The notes below the pieces were generated by a model. That model worked only from the letters and a program-made list of their open reading frames with translations, did no database searches and had not been told where the DNA came from. From NCBI GenBank assembly GCA_035341855.1, contig DAOQWA010000020.1, positions 1 through 48,350 of the forward strand: DNA of 48,350 nucleotides, given 5' to 3'. Shown piece after piece: positions 8,554-18,009 of the stretch. The position numbers and the translations under genes were made by a program. How positions within the stretch are numbered: the first letter of the stretch is position 1; each line of letters begins with the position of its first letter. The stretch comes from QQVM01 sp035341855. Its GTDB lineage: Bacteria; Bacteroidota; Bacteroidia; AKYH767-A; 2013-40CM-41-45.

Positions 8554-10218
8554 ATGTGCGGAATTGTAGCTGTTTTCAATGAGTCGAATCTATTATCCGG
8601 GTTGCGACCTCGAATTCTTGAAATGTCCAAGAAGTTGAGACACCGCGGTCCGGATTGGTCAGGTATTTATTCAAATGAAGGCGCAATCTTGGCACACGAA
8701 CGACTTGCTATTGTTGATCCACAATCAGGAGGTCAACCACTATTCAGCAAGGACAGGAAATTGGTACTGGCGGTAAATGGTGAAATTTATAATCACATGA
8801 TGTTGCGGGAGCAGTTTCCCGACTATGAATTCCTTACTCATTCCGACTGTGAAATTATCCTGGCACTATACAGTAAGAAAGGAATAAATTTCCTTGAAGA
8901 ACTGAATGGTATTTTTGCTTTTGCTTTGTATGATGAAAGGGATGGCTCTTATTTTATCGCCAGAGATCATATGGGAATTATTCCTTTGTACATGGGCTGG
9001 GATAAGAATGGTAACTTCTACGTTGCATCAGAATTGAAAGCCCTGGAAGGTGTATGTTACAAAATTCAGGAATTTCTGCCGGGACATTATTTGCATAGCA
9101 AGGAGGGATATGAATTAAAAAAATGGTATCAGCGCGACTGGACTAATTATGATGCTGTAAAGAATAATCCAACAGACCTGGTCACCTTGCGCAATTCATT
9201 GGAACAGGCTGTTCACCGTCAGCTCATGTCGGATGTACCTTATGGCGTACTTCTTTCCGGAGGACTGGATTCTTCTATTATAGCTGCTGTTACAAAAAAG
9301 TTCGCTGCTAAACGTATCGAAAGCAAGGATACTCAACAAGCCTGGTATCCTCAATTGCATTCCTTCGCCGTTGGTCTCCTTGGCTCACCTGATCTTGCTG
9401 CAGCAAGAACCGTTGCAGAGTATATAGGATCAGTCCATCATGAAATTAATTTTACCATTCAGGAAGGCTTGGATGCTTTGCGTGATGTGATATATCATTT
9501 GGAAACTTATGATGTAACTACTATCAGAGCATCAACGCCTATGTATTTGCTGGCAAGAGTAATAAAATCAATGGGTATTAAAATGGTTTTATCCGGTGAA
9601 GGTTCTGATGAGATCTTCGGTGGTTATTTATATTTTCACAAAGCTCCGGATGCAAAAGCCTTTCATGAAGAAACGGTTCGTAAACTAAGTAAGCTTCACT
9701 TGTATGATTGTCTGCGTGCTAACAAATCTTTAGCTGCATGGGGTATCGAAGGCAGAGTGCCTTTTCTTGATAAAGAATTTATGGATGTTGCCATGCGCTT
9801 GAATCCTGAAGAGAAGATGGCAAAAAATGGTCGAATGGAAAAGTATATTCTCCGCAAAGCTTTTGAAGGATTACTACCTGAGAGTATTCTCTGGAGACAA
9901 AAAGAACAATTTTCCGACGGCGTTGGTTATGGTTGGATCAATTCACTGAAGGATCTTACTTCAAGTGCTGTCTCCGATGAACAAATGTCTCAGGCAAAAT
10001 TTCGTTTTCCTGTTCATACACCAAGGAGCAAGGAAGAATATTATTACAGAACTATTTTTAGCGAACACTTTCCATCAGACACCGCAGCAGCATGCGTACC
10101 TTCCGTGCCTTCTGTTGCTTGTAGCAGTGCAGAAGCTTTAGCCTGGGATGCTTCATTTCAGAATATGAATGACCCCTCAGGGAGGGCAGTGAGCGGTGTC
10201 CATAAACAAAGCTATTAA
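8554..10218 (+). CDS. asnB: Asparagine synthase (glutamine-hydrolysing), AsnB
   Basis: Converts aspartate to asparagine using glutamine and ATP. 554 residues, full length for class AsnB. Cys2 (MCGIVAVFN) is the glutaminase nucleophile, RHRGPDWSG and NGEIYNH line the glutamine site, and SGGLDSS (235-241) is the PP-loop of the synthetase domain. The C-terminal GRMEKYILRKAF and DPSGRAVSGVH are family-typical. Transcribed alone, divergent from the desaturase, with 220 bases between them in which I see no strong motif. Confidence 0.96.
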   Translation: MCGIVAVFNESNLLSGLRPRILEMSKKLRHRGPDWSGIYSNEGAILAHERLAIVDPQSGGQPLFSKDRKLVLAVNGEIYNHMMLREQFPDYEFLTHSDCEIILALYSKKGINFLEELNGIFAFALYDERDGSYFIARDHMGIIPLYMGWDKNGNFYVASELKALEGVCYKIQEFLPGHYLHSKEGYELKKWYQRDWTNYDAVKNNPTDLVTLRNSLEQAVHRQLMSDVPYGVLLSGGLDSSIIAAVTKKFAAKRIESKDTQQAWYPQLHSFAVGLLGSPDLAAARTVAEYIGSVHHEINFTIQEGLDALRDVIYHLETYDVTTIRASTPMYLLARVIKSMGIKMVLSGEGSDEIFGGYLYFHKAPDAKAFHEETVRKLSKLHLYDCLRANKSLAAWGIEGRVPFLDKEFMDVAMRLNPEEKMAKNGRMEKYILRKAFEGLLPESILWRQKEQFSDGVGYGWINSLKDLTSSAVSDEQMSQAKFRFPVHTPRSKEEYYYRTIFSEHFPSDTAAACVPSVPSVACSSAEALAWDASFQNMNDPSGRAVSGVHKQSY

Positions 10219-10334
10219 GCAGAGCCCAAAACTTACATTGTATCGTTCACTCACACTTTTTTATCTACCCTAAGAAATTTTTTTTGCAACACAACATTAA
10301 CCATATTTAACATCCCTCCTAAATCGTATTTTCC

Positions 10335-10341
10335 TATCTTG
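10335..10341 (+). promoter_or_regulatory. Promoter -7 box of the PKD/T9SS protein gene
   Basis: TATCTTG at 10335-10341, 24 bases before ATG 10366, fits the TAnnTTG variant used before several genes in this window. Confidence 0.4.
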
Positions 10342-10365
10342 TGAATAGTATATTATCTATTACAC

Positions 10366-12210
10366 ATGAAATTATTTTACCAATCAGCGATCCTGCTTTT
10401 TTTTGTTTTGTTCCGAAGCACGATCGATGCCCAATCTACCTTTTTAAAAACTTATGGTGGGCCTGACAGTGGTTACGGTACATCTCTGGTAGAAACAGAT
10501 GACGGAGGTTTTGTAGTCACTTCTATATTGCCTGATAGTATTGGAATAAAATCTGTGCTTTTTAAGACAGATAGGAACGGCGAACAGGAATGGACAAAAA
10601 GTTACGGGGCAAATGCTAAAAATGTGCCTTCCAGATTAGTGAAATCCGGTGATGGGGGTTTCTATTTGTTGATGGCTTCCTGGACAGTTTTTAGTCCGGG
10701 TAATTTTCATACTGTAGTATTAAAACTAGACAGCCTGGGAAATGAGATCTGGAACAGATCTTTAAGCCTCACACAAAGTGATAATGCCATTGATATAGAT
10801 GTGGATGGCGATTATGTCTATGTCGTTTGCACTTCAACATATAATACGGGAGGATACCCGGGCGTACTTGTTCATAAATTGGATACGGCAGGAGGTAGAA
10901 TTTGGTCTCGTCGCTTTACAGGGACTTATGGATTCAGTCCGGTTGATGCTGTACCGGATGGCCATGGTCGTTTGGGAATTCTGGGCAAAACAAATAGCTA
11001 TGGTATTGGAACGCCAATCAATGACAATAATTTTTTACTTATAATAGATTCAGCAGGCAATCAGTTGAGCACAACTGTCACAGGTTTATTTTATAGTTGT
11101 GAACCGAATTCAATTGTCTGGCATGATGGAAAATGGATTATCTCAACACTGGGTTATACTTTATCCTCGGAGTATGACATACAAATACAACGTTTCGACA
11201 GTACAGGGAATTTTTTTGAATCAAAGAGCTATGATGCTACATTATCTCTTAATCATTGGGAGGTTGCAAGAGATATCATTCCACAGGCTGATGGATCATT
11301 GATTATGGTTGGGGATATGGGAAGTTTTGATGAAAGAAATATAATGATGGCTATGATCGATCCATCCGGAAATGTACCCTGGTCCTATCAATATCCGGTA
11401 TCACCAATGTTTACCAATTATTCTTTTGAAGTTGTACAAACTAAGGATGGTGGATTTGCTTTCACCGGTGATATGAGACCTCCGACTTATTACCGCGATG
11501 CCTTTATTCTAAAATCCGATATGGCCGGTCAAATACCATGTTATACAAGTCCTGTCACATTTGTTGTAAGTCCGGATACAATTGAAGTCAGCTATTTATT
11601 GGTTAACGAAGAATCTGTAGATCCTTCTGTTGACACCTTGATCATTAGTTCAGCGCCTCCGTTTTTCACCATGAAGCTTGTATGTGAAAACATTCCACCC
11701 GGAGCAGCATTTACTACTGTGCTTGATACAATTTGTCCTCAGACATGTTATCAGTTTACAGACGCAAGTTTAAATACTGTTGACACCTGGGACTGGACCT
11801 TCAACGGAGGGGTGCCTCAGAGTTTTAGCGGACAAATACCGCCACCTGTTTGTTATCCTACTGCTGGAACGTACAACGTTGAATTGAGAGTTACAAATTC
11901 TGACGGTGTATCAACATATACATCTCAGGTTATAGTTTCAACAGTTAAATGCGATACCCTGTTTATTCCGAATGTTATCACACCAAACGGAGACGGGAAG
12001 AACGATGTATTCAACATAAGCGGACTTTCTCAACGATTCAACTTGCAGATATTTAACAGATGGGGTCAAAAGCTCTATGAAACACAAAATAAACACTCTC
12101 TCTGGAATCCTAAGGATGAAAAAGATGGAGTTTATTATTATTTACTTCGATTGTTTACAGACGAGGGAAATGAAATCTACCGTGGCACAGTGAGTGTTCT
12201 AAAAAACTAA
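10366..12210 (+). CDS. Secreted PKD-domain protein with T9SS type B sorting domain
   Basis: 614 residues with an N-terminal signal peptide (cleavage likely after AQS near residue 24). Residues about 25-400 contain repeated segments of the form LVETDDGGFVV, LVKSGDGGFYLL and VVQTKDGGFAF, each followed by a Leu-Asp-X-X-Gly-type strand, suggesting a beta-propeller. A PKD domain follows (about 445-525; FTDASLNTVDTWDWTFNGG). The last 80 residues (FIPNVITPNGDGKNDVF, FNRWGQKLYET) are the gliding-motility-associated type B C-terminal domain that directs export through type IX secretion. The ligand or role is unknown; an adhesin or surface protein is likely. Confidence 0.88.
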   Translation: MKLFYQSAILLFFVLFRSTIDAQSTFLKTYGGPDSGYGTSLVETDDGGFVVTSILPDSIGIKSVLFKTDRNGEQEWTKSYGANAKNVPSRLVKSGDGGFYLLMASWTVFSPGNFHTVVLKLDSLGNEIWNRSLSLTQSDNAIDIDVDGDYVYVVCTSTYNTGGYPGVLVHKLDTAGGRIWSRRFTGTYGFSPVDAVPDGHGRLGILGKTNSYGIGTPINDNNFLLIIDSAGNQLSTTVTGLFYSCEPNSIVWHDGKWIISTLGYTLSSEYDIQIQRFDSTGNFFESKSYDATLSLNHWEVARDIIPQADGSLIMVGDMGSFDERNIMMAMIDPSGNVPWSYQYPVSPMFTNYSFEVVQTKDGGFAFTGDMRPPTYYRDAFILKSDMAGQIPCYTSPVTFVVSPDTIEVSYLLVNEESVDPSVDTLIISSAPPFFTMKLVCENIPPGAAFTTVLDTICPQTCYQFTDASLNTVDTWDWTFNGGVPQSFSGQIPPPVCYPTAGTYNVELRVTNSDGVSTYTSQVIVSTVKCDTLFIPNVITPNGDGKNDVFNISGLSQRFNLQIFNRWGQKLYETQNKHSLWNPKDEKDGVYYYLLRLFTDEGNEIYRGTVSVLKN

Positions 12211-12222
12211 TTTTGGCAAAAC

Positions 12223-12984
12223 CTAGAGAGAAAATTTTACAGGAAGATTGTACCGTACCATCACAGCTTTCCCACCTTGTTTACCTGCTTTCCATTCGGG
12301 CAGGTTTTTGATTAGCCGAATTGCTTCTTCATCACAACCTGCACCGATTCCTCTTACAACATAGGGAAATAAAACTTTGCCTTTCGGACTGATGATAAAA
12401 TTAACAAAAACTCTGCCCTGAACATTTTTCTTTTTCGCTTCATCAGGATATTGCATATTCTTCTTGAAGTAATTAATCAAGGCCATATCACCACCCGGAA
12501 ATTCAGGCATCTGCTCAACGACGGTCTTTGCCATTTTTGGATCTTCACCGGCCTTTTTACTTAGCTCTGCACTGAAAAGCTTTTTGTATTCTTTAGCAGG
12601 AATTATTTCATCTTCAATGATCATGGTACTATGACACTGTGCTTCCAGCAGCATAAAAGTAGCTGTATCACCTAATGCAAGTACAGAGCTCCAGTCGCGG
12701 CAGGCAGCGACAGTGTCACTCAATTCCCAATTTACTACTCCACGTTTAAAGTAAGCTTCCTTGTTTAAATCATCTTTGGCAAGAATATCATTAAGATAAA
12801 CATTGGCATCTTCGAATTTTTCATTTTGGATAAGCTGCATGCCTTCATCAGGCTCAAACAACTGCTCGTCAAGAATTTTACGAACTTCTTTATCGCTCTT
12901 GGCGGGACTTTGACCAAGTACATTTAAACAGCAAATGCACACTAAAAATGCCAGGCTCGAAAATTTTTGGTTAAATCTGTTCAT
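12223..12984 (-). CDS. Exported TonB-C-terminal-domain protein with TPR-like region
   Basis: 253 residues. A hydrophobic N-terminal signal ends in VLGQS (residues 1-26). Residues about 50-105 look like a TPR unit (QNEKFEDANVYLNDILAK then NKEAYFKRGVVNWE). Residues about 158-253 form a TonB C-terminal domain (FPGGDMALINYFKKN, VQGRVFVNFIISPKGKV, CDEEAIRLIKNLPEWKAGK). Unlike true TonB there is no proline-rich periplasm-spanning linker, and the N-terminus looks cleavable rather than a stable anchor, so energy coupling to receptors is doubtful. Its start overlaps the end of the upstream dipeptidase by four bases (ATGA), implying translational coupling. Confidence 0.8.
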   Translation of the reverse strand: MNRFNQKFSSLAFLVCICCLNVLGQSPAKSDKEVRKILDEQLFEPDEGMQLIQNEKFEDANVYLNDILAKDDLNKEAYFKRGVVNWELSDTVAACRDWSSVLALGDTATFMLLEAQCHSTMIIEDEIIPAKEYKKLFSAELSKKAGEDPKMAKTVVEQMPEFPGGDMALINYFKKNMQYPDEAKKKNVQGRVFVNFIISPKGKVLFPYVVRGIGAGCDEEAIRLIKNLPEWKAGKQGGKAVMVRYNLPVKFSL

Positions 12985-14474
12985 TTCTCTGAAGGTATTC
13001 TTTTTAAAGTTTCCAATAAATATTTCCAGTACTTATTTACACTACTGATCTGAACTTTTTCATCCGGCGAATGTGCTCCATGAATGTTGGGACCAAATGA
13101 GATCATTTCCATCTCCGGATAATTAGTTCCAAGTATACCGCATTCTAAGCCTGCATGAACTGCATTCACTTTAGGTGCGTCTTCAAATAGTTCTTTGTAG
13201 ATTTCTGTCATCAGTTTCACGATCGATGTATCAGGTCTGGCTGCCCAACCCGGATACTGCCCTCCATAACTGACATCCGCACCGATGAGTTCAAAAACGC
13301 TGCGAATAGCATTGGCTTCATCCAACTTTTCAGAATTTATTGAACTGCGTGTTAGGCAGAGAACCGAGTATTCACCATCTTTAATCAGTATACGTGCTAC
13401 ATTATTTGAAGTTTGAACCAAGCCGGGAATATCCGGGCTCATGCGATAGATACCATTCGGACAAGCATAAATACTATTGATTAATTGTTTTTGCGAACCG
13501 GGATCAAGTACACTGTCAGGAACAGGATTAGTTGTTGCAATAATTTGCATAGATGGATCAGTACTTCTGTATTCATCTTTGATGGTTTTTTCAAACTCCG
13601 AAACGAAATTAAAGAAAGACCCTTTCTGGTCCTCGGGCAAAGCAACAACAGAAACAGACTCTCTTGGAATGGCATTTCTTAAACTGCCCCCATCCACAGA
13701 ATGAATCTGCAGCTTATGTTCAGTAGAAGCTTCGCGAAGAAATCTGTTCATTATTTTATTTGCATTGGCTCTTCCTTTATGAATATCCATGCCGGAGTGA
13801 CCACCTGCCAGGCCTTTTAACTGAACTTTAAATGCGATACTGCCATCAGCAGTCGGAATACTTTTATATTTACCTTTTATTGTCACGTCAATTCCTCCGG
13901 CACAACCTATAGTTAGCTCGTTGTCTTCTTCTGTATCCAGGTTTAATAAAATTTTTGCATCGAGTAAGCCACCTTCCAAGCCAAGAGCTCCGGTCATTCC
14001 GGTTTCTTCATCAATTGTAAATAATGCCTCAAGCGGAGGATGCGCAATGTCCTTCGATGCAAGCAATGTCATGATGGATGCAACACCGATACCATTATCG
14101 GCACCAAGAGTCGTGCCTTCAGCTTTTACCCAATCGCCATCTACATACATATTGATGCCTTCTTTAGAAAAATCAAAATTGCTTTCTGCATTTTTTTGAT
14201 GAACCATGTCAAGATGGCTTTGCAATGCAACCCTTACCCTGTTTTCCATTCCTTTGAATGCCGGTTTTTTGATGATCACATTGCCTACCTTGTCAGTGTG
14301 GACGGGCAATCCGAGCTTAGCTCCAAAATCCTGTATGAACTTAATTACCTGAGCTTCATTTTTCGATGCTCGGGGTATTGCATTCAGATCAGCAAAATTT
14401 TTCCACAATGCCTCAGGACTTAATTGCCTAACGTCAGCATTGGAGGTAGAACTTCTTTTTAATGTCTCTTGCAT
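12981..14474 (-). CDS. pepD: Aminoacyl-histidine dipeptidase (M20, PepD-like)
   Basis: Cytosolic zinc dipeptidase of the M20C group that hydrolyses Xaa-His and related dipeptides. 497 residues, normal length. Metal-site motifs are LQSHLDMVHQ (His87, Asp89), LGADNGIG (Asp126 bridging), IDEETGMTG (general base Glu156, metal Glu157), NLDTEE (Asp180) and a C-terminal IHGAHSPDEK with the last metal His. The inserted lid domain (GGHSGMDIHKGRANANK) is present. It is first in a two-gene unit with the TonB-domain gene. The 254-base divergent region towards the M28 gene shows no clear motif for this gene. Confidence 0.93.
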   Translation of the reverse strand: MQETLKRSSTSNADVRQLSPEALWKNFADLNAIPRASKNEAQVIKFIQDFGAKLGLPVHTDKVGNVIIKKPAFKGMENRVRVALQSHLDMVHQKNAESNFDFSKEGINMYVDGDWVKAEGTTLGADNGIGVASIMTLLASKDIAHPPLEALFTIDEETGMTGALGLEGGLLDAKILLNLDTEEDNELTIGCAGGIDVTIKGKYKSIPTADGSIAFKVQLKGLAGGHSGMDIHKGRANANKIMNRFLREASTEHKLQIHSVDGGSLRNAIPRESVSVVALPEDQKGSFFNFVSEFEKTIKDEYRSTDPSMQIIATTNPVPDSVLDPGSQKQLINSIYACPNGIYRMSPDIPGLVQTSNNVARILIKDGEYSVLCLTRSSINSEKLDEANAIRSVFELIGADVSYGGQYPGWAARPDTSIVKLMTEIYKELFEDAPKVNAVHAGLECGILGTNYPEMEMISFGPNIHGAHSPDEKVQISSVNKYWKYLLETLKRIPSEK

Positions 14475-14728
14475 ATCAATTTCTATTAGAATCCGTAAGG
14501 TAGGAAAAATTTGAATGAATTATTCCGCGGGGCTCTAATAAGGTAGTAATTGGAGTATTTACAATTGCTTTAGCAATAGAATTTGAATTTATGATACGTA
14601 TCTGTTTATTTATTCATGGTGATTGCAAGCTGATTAATTCTTGTGCTTCGATTGTTTAGCACGTATTGACCCGCATTAAAATGTAGCTTCTAAAACCCGA
14701 AAATTGCTATATTTACCCAATAAATTAT

Positions 14729-16102
14729 ATGAAAAAGATATTCTCTCTCATTCTGCTGACTTTGTTCAGTTCTCTTGGTCATGGACAAGAAACTGATAGT
14801 AGCATTGTCAATCAAATCTATTCAGAGACCTTGAATAATGCTAAGGCATACGATTGGCTTCGTTCCCTATGTTTTGATGTTGGTCATCGCCTTAGTGGAT
14901 CAGTCGGAGCAGAGAAGGCAGTGGTTTTTGCTGAACAAATGTTCAAAGAAGCAGGAGCAGATACTGTTTGGTTGCAGGAAGTAATGGTGCCGCATTGGGT
15001 GCGTGGGAAAAAGGAAATCGCTCAGATCATCGACAGTAAGAACAATGCTCAGAATGTTCCGGTGCTTGCCTTGGGCAGATCAGTGGCCACTCCAAAAGAG
15101 GGAATCAGGGCTGATGTTATTGAAGTATATGATTTCGATGAACTAAAACAACTCGGTGAAGAAAAAATCAAAGGGAAGATTGTTTTTTTTAATCACCCTT
15201 TCAATGAGAGTTATGTAAACACATTTGCAGCATATTCAGAAGCGGGAAAATATCGCTGGGCTGCTCCGAGTGAAGCGGCACGTTATGGTGCGGTTGCAAC
15301 AATTTGCAGGTCTATGACGAATACAGAGGATGACTTTCCACATACCGGTGCAATGGGATATAATGATTCTTTGCCTAAAATTCCTTGCGCTGCCATCAGC
15401 ACAAATGCCGCAAATCTGCTAAGTAGAATTCTTAAAGCTGATTCAAAGACACAGTTTTTTTTGCAGATGGATTGCAGGACATTGGATAGCGTATTATCCT
15501 ACAACGTGATCGCCGAGATGAAGGGATCAGAATTCCCTGAAGAATTTATTAGCGTTGGCGGTCATCTTGATTCATGGGATGTAGGCCATGGTGCACATGA
15601 TGACGGTGCAGGAGTAGTTCAGGGTATTGAGATCATCCGGACTTTCAAAGCATTGAAAATAAAACCTAAGCGTACCATACGTGTTGTTGCCTGGATGAAT
15701 GAAGAGAATGGTGTAATGGGTGGAAAAGTATACGCAGAAGAAGCTGCCCGTAAAATTGAAAAACATATTGCGGCTATAGAAAGTGATGCAGGTGCCTTTG
15801 CTCCTTATGGTTTTGGCTTGGATATGGAAACTGAAAAGCAGGCTAAGATCAAAGCATGGATGCCACTGTTCCGGAGATATAATATTTGGCATTTTGACTA
15901 CGAACATGGGGGCACCGACATTGGGCCGCTTCAAAAGCATCTTAATACTCCACTCATAGGTCTAGTCATTGAATCACAACGTTATTTTGATGTTCACCAT
16001 GCAGCAAGTGACACTTTCGATAAAATAAATAAGAGAGAATTGCACTTGGGAGCAGCAGCTATGGGTGCAATGGTTTATCTCCTGAGCCAATACGGACTCT
16101 AA
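14729..16102 (+). CDS. Secreted M28 family metallopeptidase
   Basis: 457 residues with a Sec signal peptide (residues 1-20, ending GHGQ). A PA-like insertion (about 100-230; KIVFFNHPFN) precedes the M28 catalytic core: GGHLDSWDVGHGAHDDGAG at about 276-294 gives the first His and bridging Asp, WMNEENGVMGG the catalytic Glu pair, ESDAGAFAP the next Asp, and HHAASDTFDK the last His. The organisation resembles carboxypeptidase Q-like M28 enzymes. It probably acts on peptides in the periplasm or outside. An imperfect promoter box TATATTTA lies at 14708-14715. Confidence 0.9.
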   Translation: MKKIFSLILLTLFSSLGHGQETDSSIVNQIYSETLNNAKAYDWLRSLCFDVGHRLSGSVGAEKAVVFAEQMFKEAGADTVWLQEVMVPHWVRGKKEIAQIIDSKNNAQNVPVLALGRSVATPKEGIRADVIEVYDFDELKQLGEEKIKGKIVFFNHPFNESYVNTFAAYSEAGKYRWAAPSEAARYGAVATICRSMTNTEDDFPHTGAMGYNDSLPKIPCAAISTNAANLLSRILKADSKTQFFLQMDCRTLDSVLSYNVIAEMKGSEFPEEFISVGGHLDSWDVGHGAHDDGAGVVQGIEIIRTFKALKIKPKRTIRVVAWMNEENGVMGGKVYAEEAARKIEKHIAAIESDAGAFAPYGFGLDMETEKQAKIKAWMPLFRRYNIWHFDYEHGGTDIGPLQKHLNTPLIGLVIESQRYFDVHHAASDTFDKINKRELHLGAAAMGAMVYLLSQYGL

Positions 16103-16183
16103 TCAAAAAAATTCTTTCGTTTTCTTTCGACCTTCCATATTTTAATATTTGCAGGAAGAAATTTGATTAGTTTCGTGTCATCG

Positions 16184-18007
16184 ATGTCCGAACAGATTGA
16201 ACATATTTTATCTTCATTACCGGATCGTCCGGGTATTTATCAGTTTTTTGATAAGGAAGGATCCTTGTTGTATATCGGCAAAGCGAAGTCTCTAAAGAAA
16301 AGAGTTAGTTCTTATTTTCATAAAGACCGCCATGAAAGTGGAAAGACAGCAGTGCTTGTCAAAAAAGTCGCAGACATCAAAACGCTTGTGGTGAATACTG
16401 AGATGGATGCCTTGCTTCTTGAAAATAGTCTTATAAAAAAGCATCAGCCAAGATACAATGTCAATTTAAAGGATGATAAGACTTATCCGTGGATATGCAT
16501 CAAGAATGAAAGGTTTCCTCGTGTATTCTCAACCAGAAAAATGATCCGTGACGGATCGGAGTACTTCGGCCCTTATACTCCGGTGAGGATGATTAATACC
16601 CTGCTTGAATTGATCACTTCCTTACATAAATTAAGGAACTGTAACTATAATTTATCTGAAGAGAATATAGAGAAAAAAAAATTTAAAGTTTGCCTTGAGT
16701 ATCATATGGGTAATTGTAAAGGTCCATGTGCAGGATTACAGGATCAGGATGATTATGATGAGAGTATAAAGCAGATCAGACACATCCTAAAAGGAAACAT
16801 CAATATGGTGATCCAGCATTTGAAAGATCTCATGCAATTATATTCTGAAAATATAGACTATGAGAATGCTCAACTGACAAAGGAAAAGATAGAACTTCTT
16901 GAAAAATTCAAATCAAAATCCGTTGTCGTTAATCCTTCAATTCACAACACAGATGTTTATTCTATCATCACCGAAGATGATACTGCCTATGTAAATTATT
17001 TACGCATCATGAGTGGTGCAATTATTCAGGGACATACTGTAGAACTAAAAAGAAAACTTGATGAGACACCTGCCGAATTATTAGAAATAGCTATTGCAGA
17101 CTTGCGCACAAGATTTCAAAGTGATTCTACTGAGATCATCGTTCCCTTTGAAGTGGAAATGGAACTTGAAAATACAAGTTTTACCGTCCCGAAAATTGGT
17201 GATAAAAAGCATCTTCTGACATTGTCGGAGTCTAACGTGAAAAATTACCTTAGAGAGAAAAACTTACAACTGGAAAAACTCAATCCTGAGAACCGAACTC
17301 TTCGCACTCTTGAACAGATCAAGAAAGATCTTCGTCTGACTGAATTGCCAAAACGGATTGAATGTTTTGATAACTCGAATATTCAGGGAGATTATGCTGT
17401 AGCAGCAATGAGTGTTTTTATTAATGGAAAACCGGCAAAAAAAGAATACAGACATTTTAATATTAAGTCCGTCGAAGGGCCGGATGATTTTGCATCAATG
17501 GAAGAGGTGATCTATCGTCGTTATAAGCGAATGATAGATGAAGCATCAGATCTACCGCAACTGATCGTGATCGATGGAGGCAAAGGACAACTTAGTGCTG
17601 CAATGAACAGTCTGGATAAACTGGGACTTAGAGGTAAAATGGCTGTCATCGGAATTGCCAAGCGCCTGGAAGAAATTTATTTTCCGGGGGATTCAGCCCC
17701 TTTGTACATTGATAAAAAAAGTGAAACGTTGCGGATCATTCAGCATTTACGTGATGAGGTTCATCGATTTGGTATCACACATCATAGGAACCGGAGGAGC
17801 AAAGGTTTCGTAAAAACTGAATTGTCATCCATCAAGGGAATTGGGCAAGCTGCATCAGAAGCTTTGCTGAGACATTTTAAATCAGTGAAACAAATAAAAG
17901 AAGCCGGGCTCGAAGAATTAATTGAAGTGATCGGAAAATCAAAGGCATCAAAAGTTTTTGATTATTTTCATTCTTCTGAGAATAATAAAGAGGAAAAGGA
18001 AACCTAA
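16184..18007 (+). CDS. uvrC: Excinuclease ABC subunit C
   Basis: Makes both incisions around bulky DNA lesions in nucleotide excision repair with UvrA and UvrB. About 607 residues. The GIY-YIG nuclease is at the N-terminus (PGIYQFFDKEG, LLYIGKAKSLKKRV), a Cys-containing region (CLEYHMGNCKGPCAG) and a UVR-type segment follow, then the RNase H-like domain (IECFDNSNIQGDYAVAAMSV, LIVIDGGKGQLSAA) and C-terminal helix-hairpin-helix motifs (SIKGIGQAASEALLRHF). A TTG at 16163 could add seven residues, but ATG 16184 begins the conserved part. The gene ends two bases from the convergent gpsA. Confidence 0.96.
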   Translation: MSEQIEHILSSLPDRPGIYQFFDKEGSLLYIGKAKSLKKRVSSYFHKDRHESGKTAVLVKKVADIKTLVVNTEMDALLLENSLIKKHQPRYNVNLKDDKTYPWICIKNERFPRVFSTRKMIRDGSEYFGPYTPVRMINTLLELITSLHKLRNCNYNLSEENIEKKKFKVCLEYHMGNCKGPCAGLQDQDDYDESIKQIRHILKGNINMVIQHLKDLMQLYSENIDYENAQLTKEKIELLEKFKSKSVVVNPSIHNTDVYSIITEDDTAYVNYLRIMSGAIIQGHTVELKRKLDETPAELLEIAIADLRTRFQSDSTEIIVPFEVEMELENTSFTVPKIGDKKHLLTLSESNVKNYLREKNLQLEKLNPENRTLRTLEQIKKDLRLTELPKRIECFDNSNIQGDYAVAAMSVFINGKPAKKEYRHFNIKSVEGPDDFASMEEVIYRRYKRMIDEASDLPQLIVIDGGKGQLSAAMNSLDKLGLRGKMAVIGIAKRLEEIYFPGDSAPLYIDKKSETLRIIQHLRDEVHRFGITHHRNRRSKGFVKTELSSIKGIGQAASEALLRHFKSVKQIKEAGLEELIEVIGKSKASKVFDYFHSSENNKEEKET

Positions 18008-18009
18008 GA

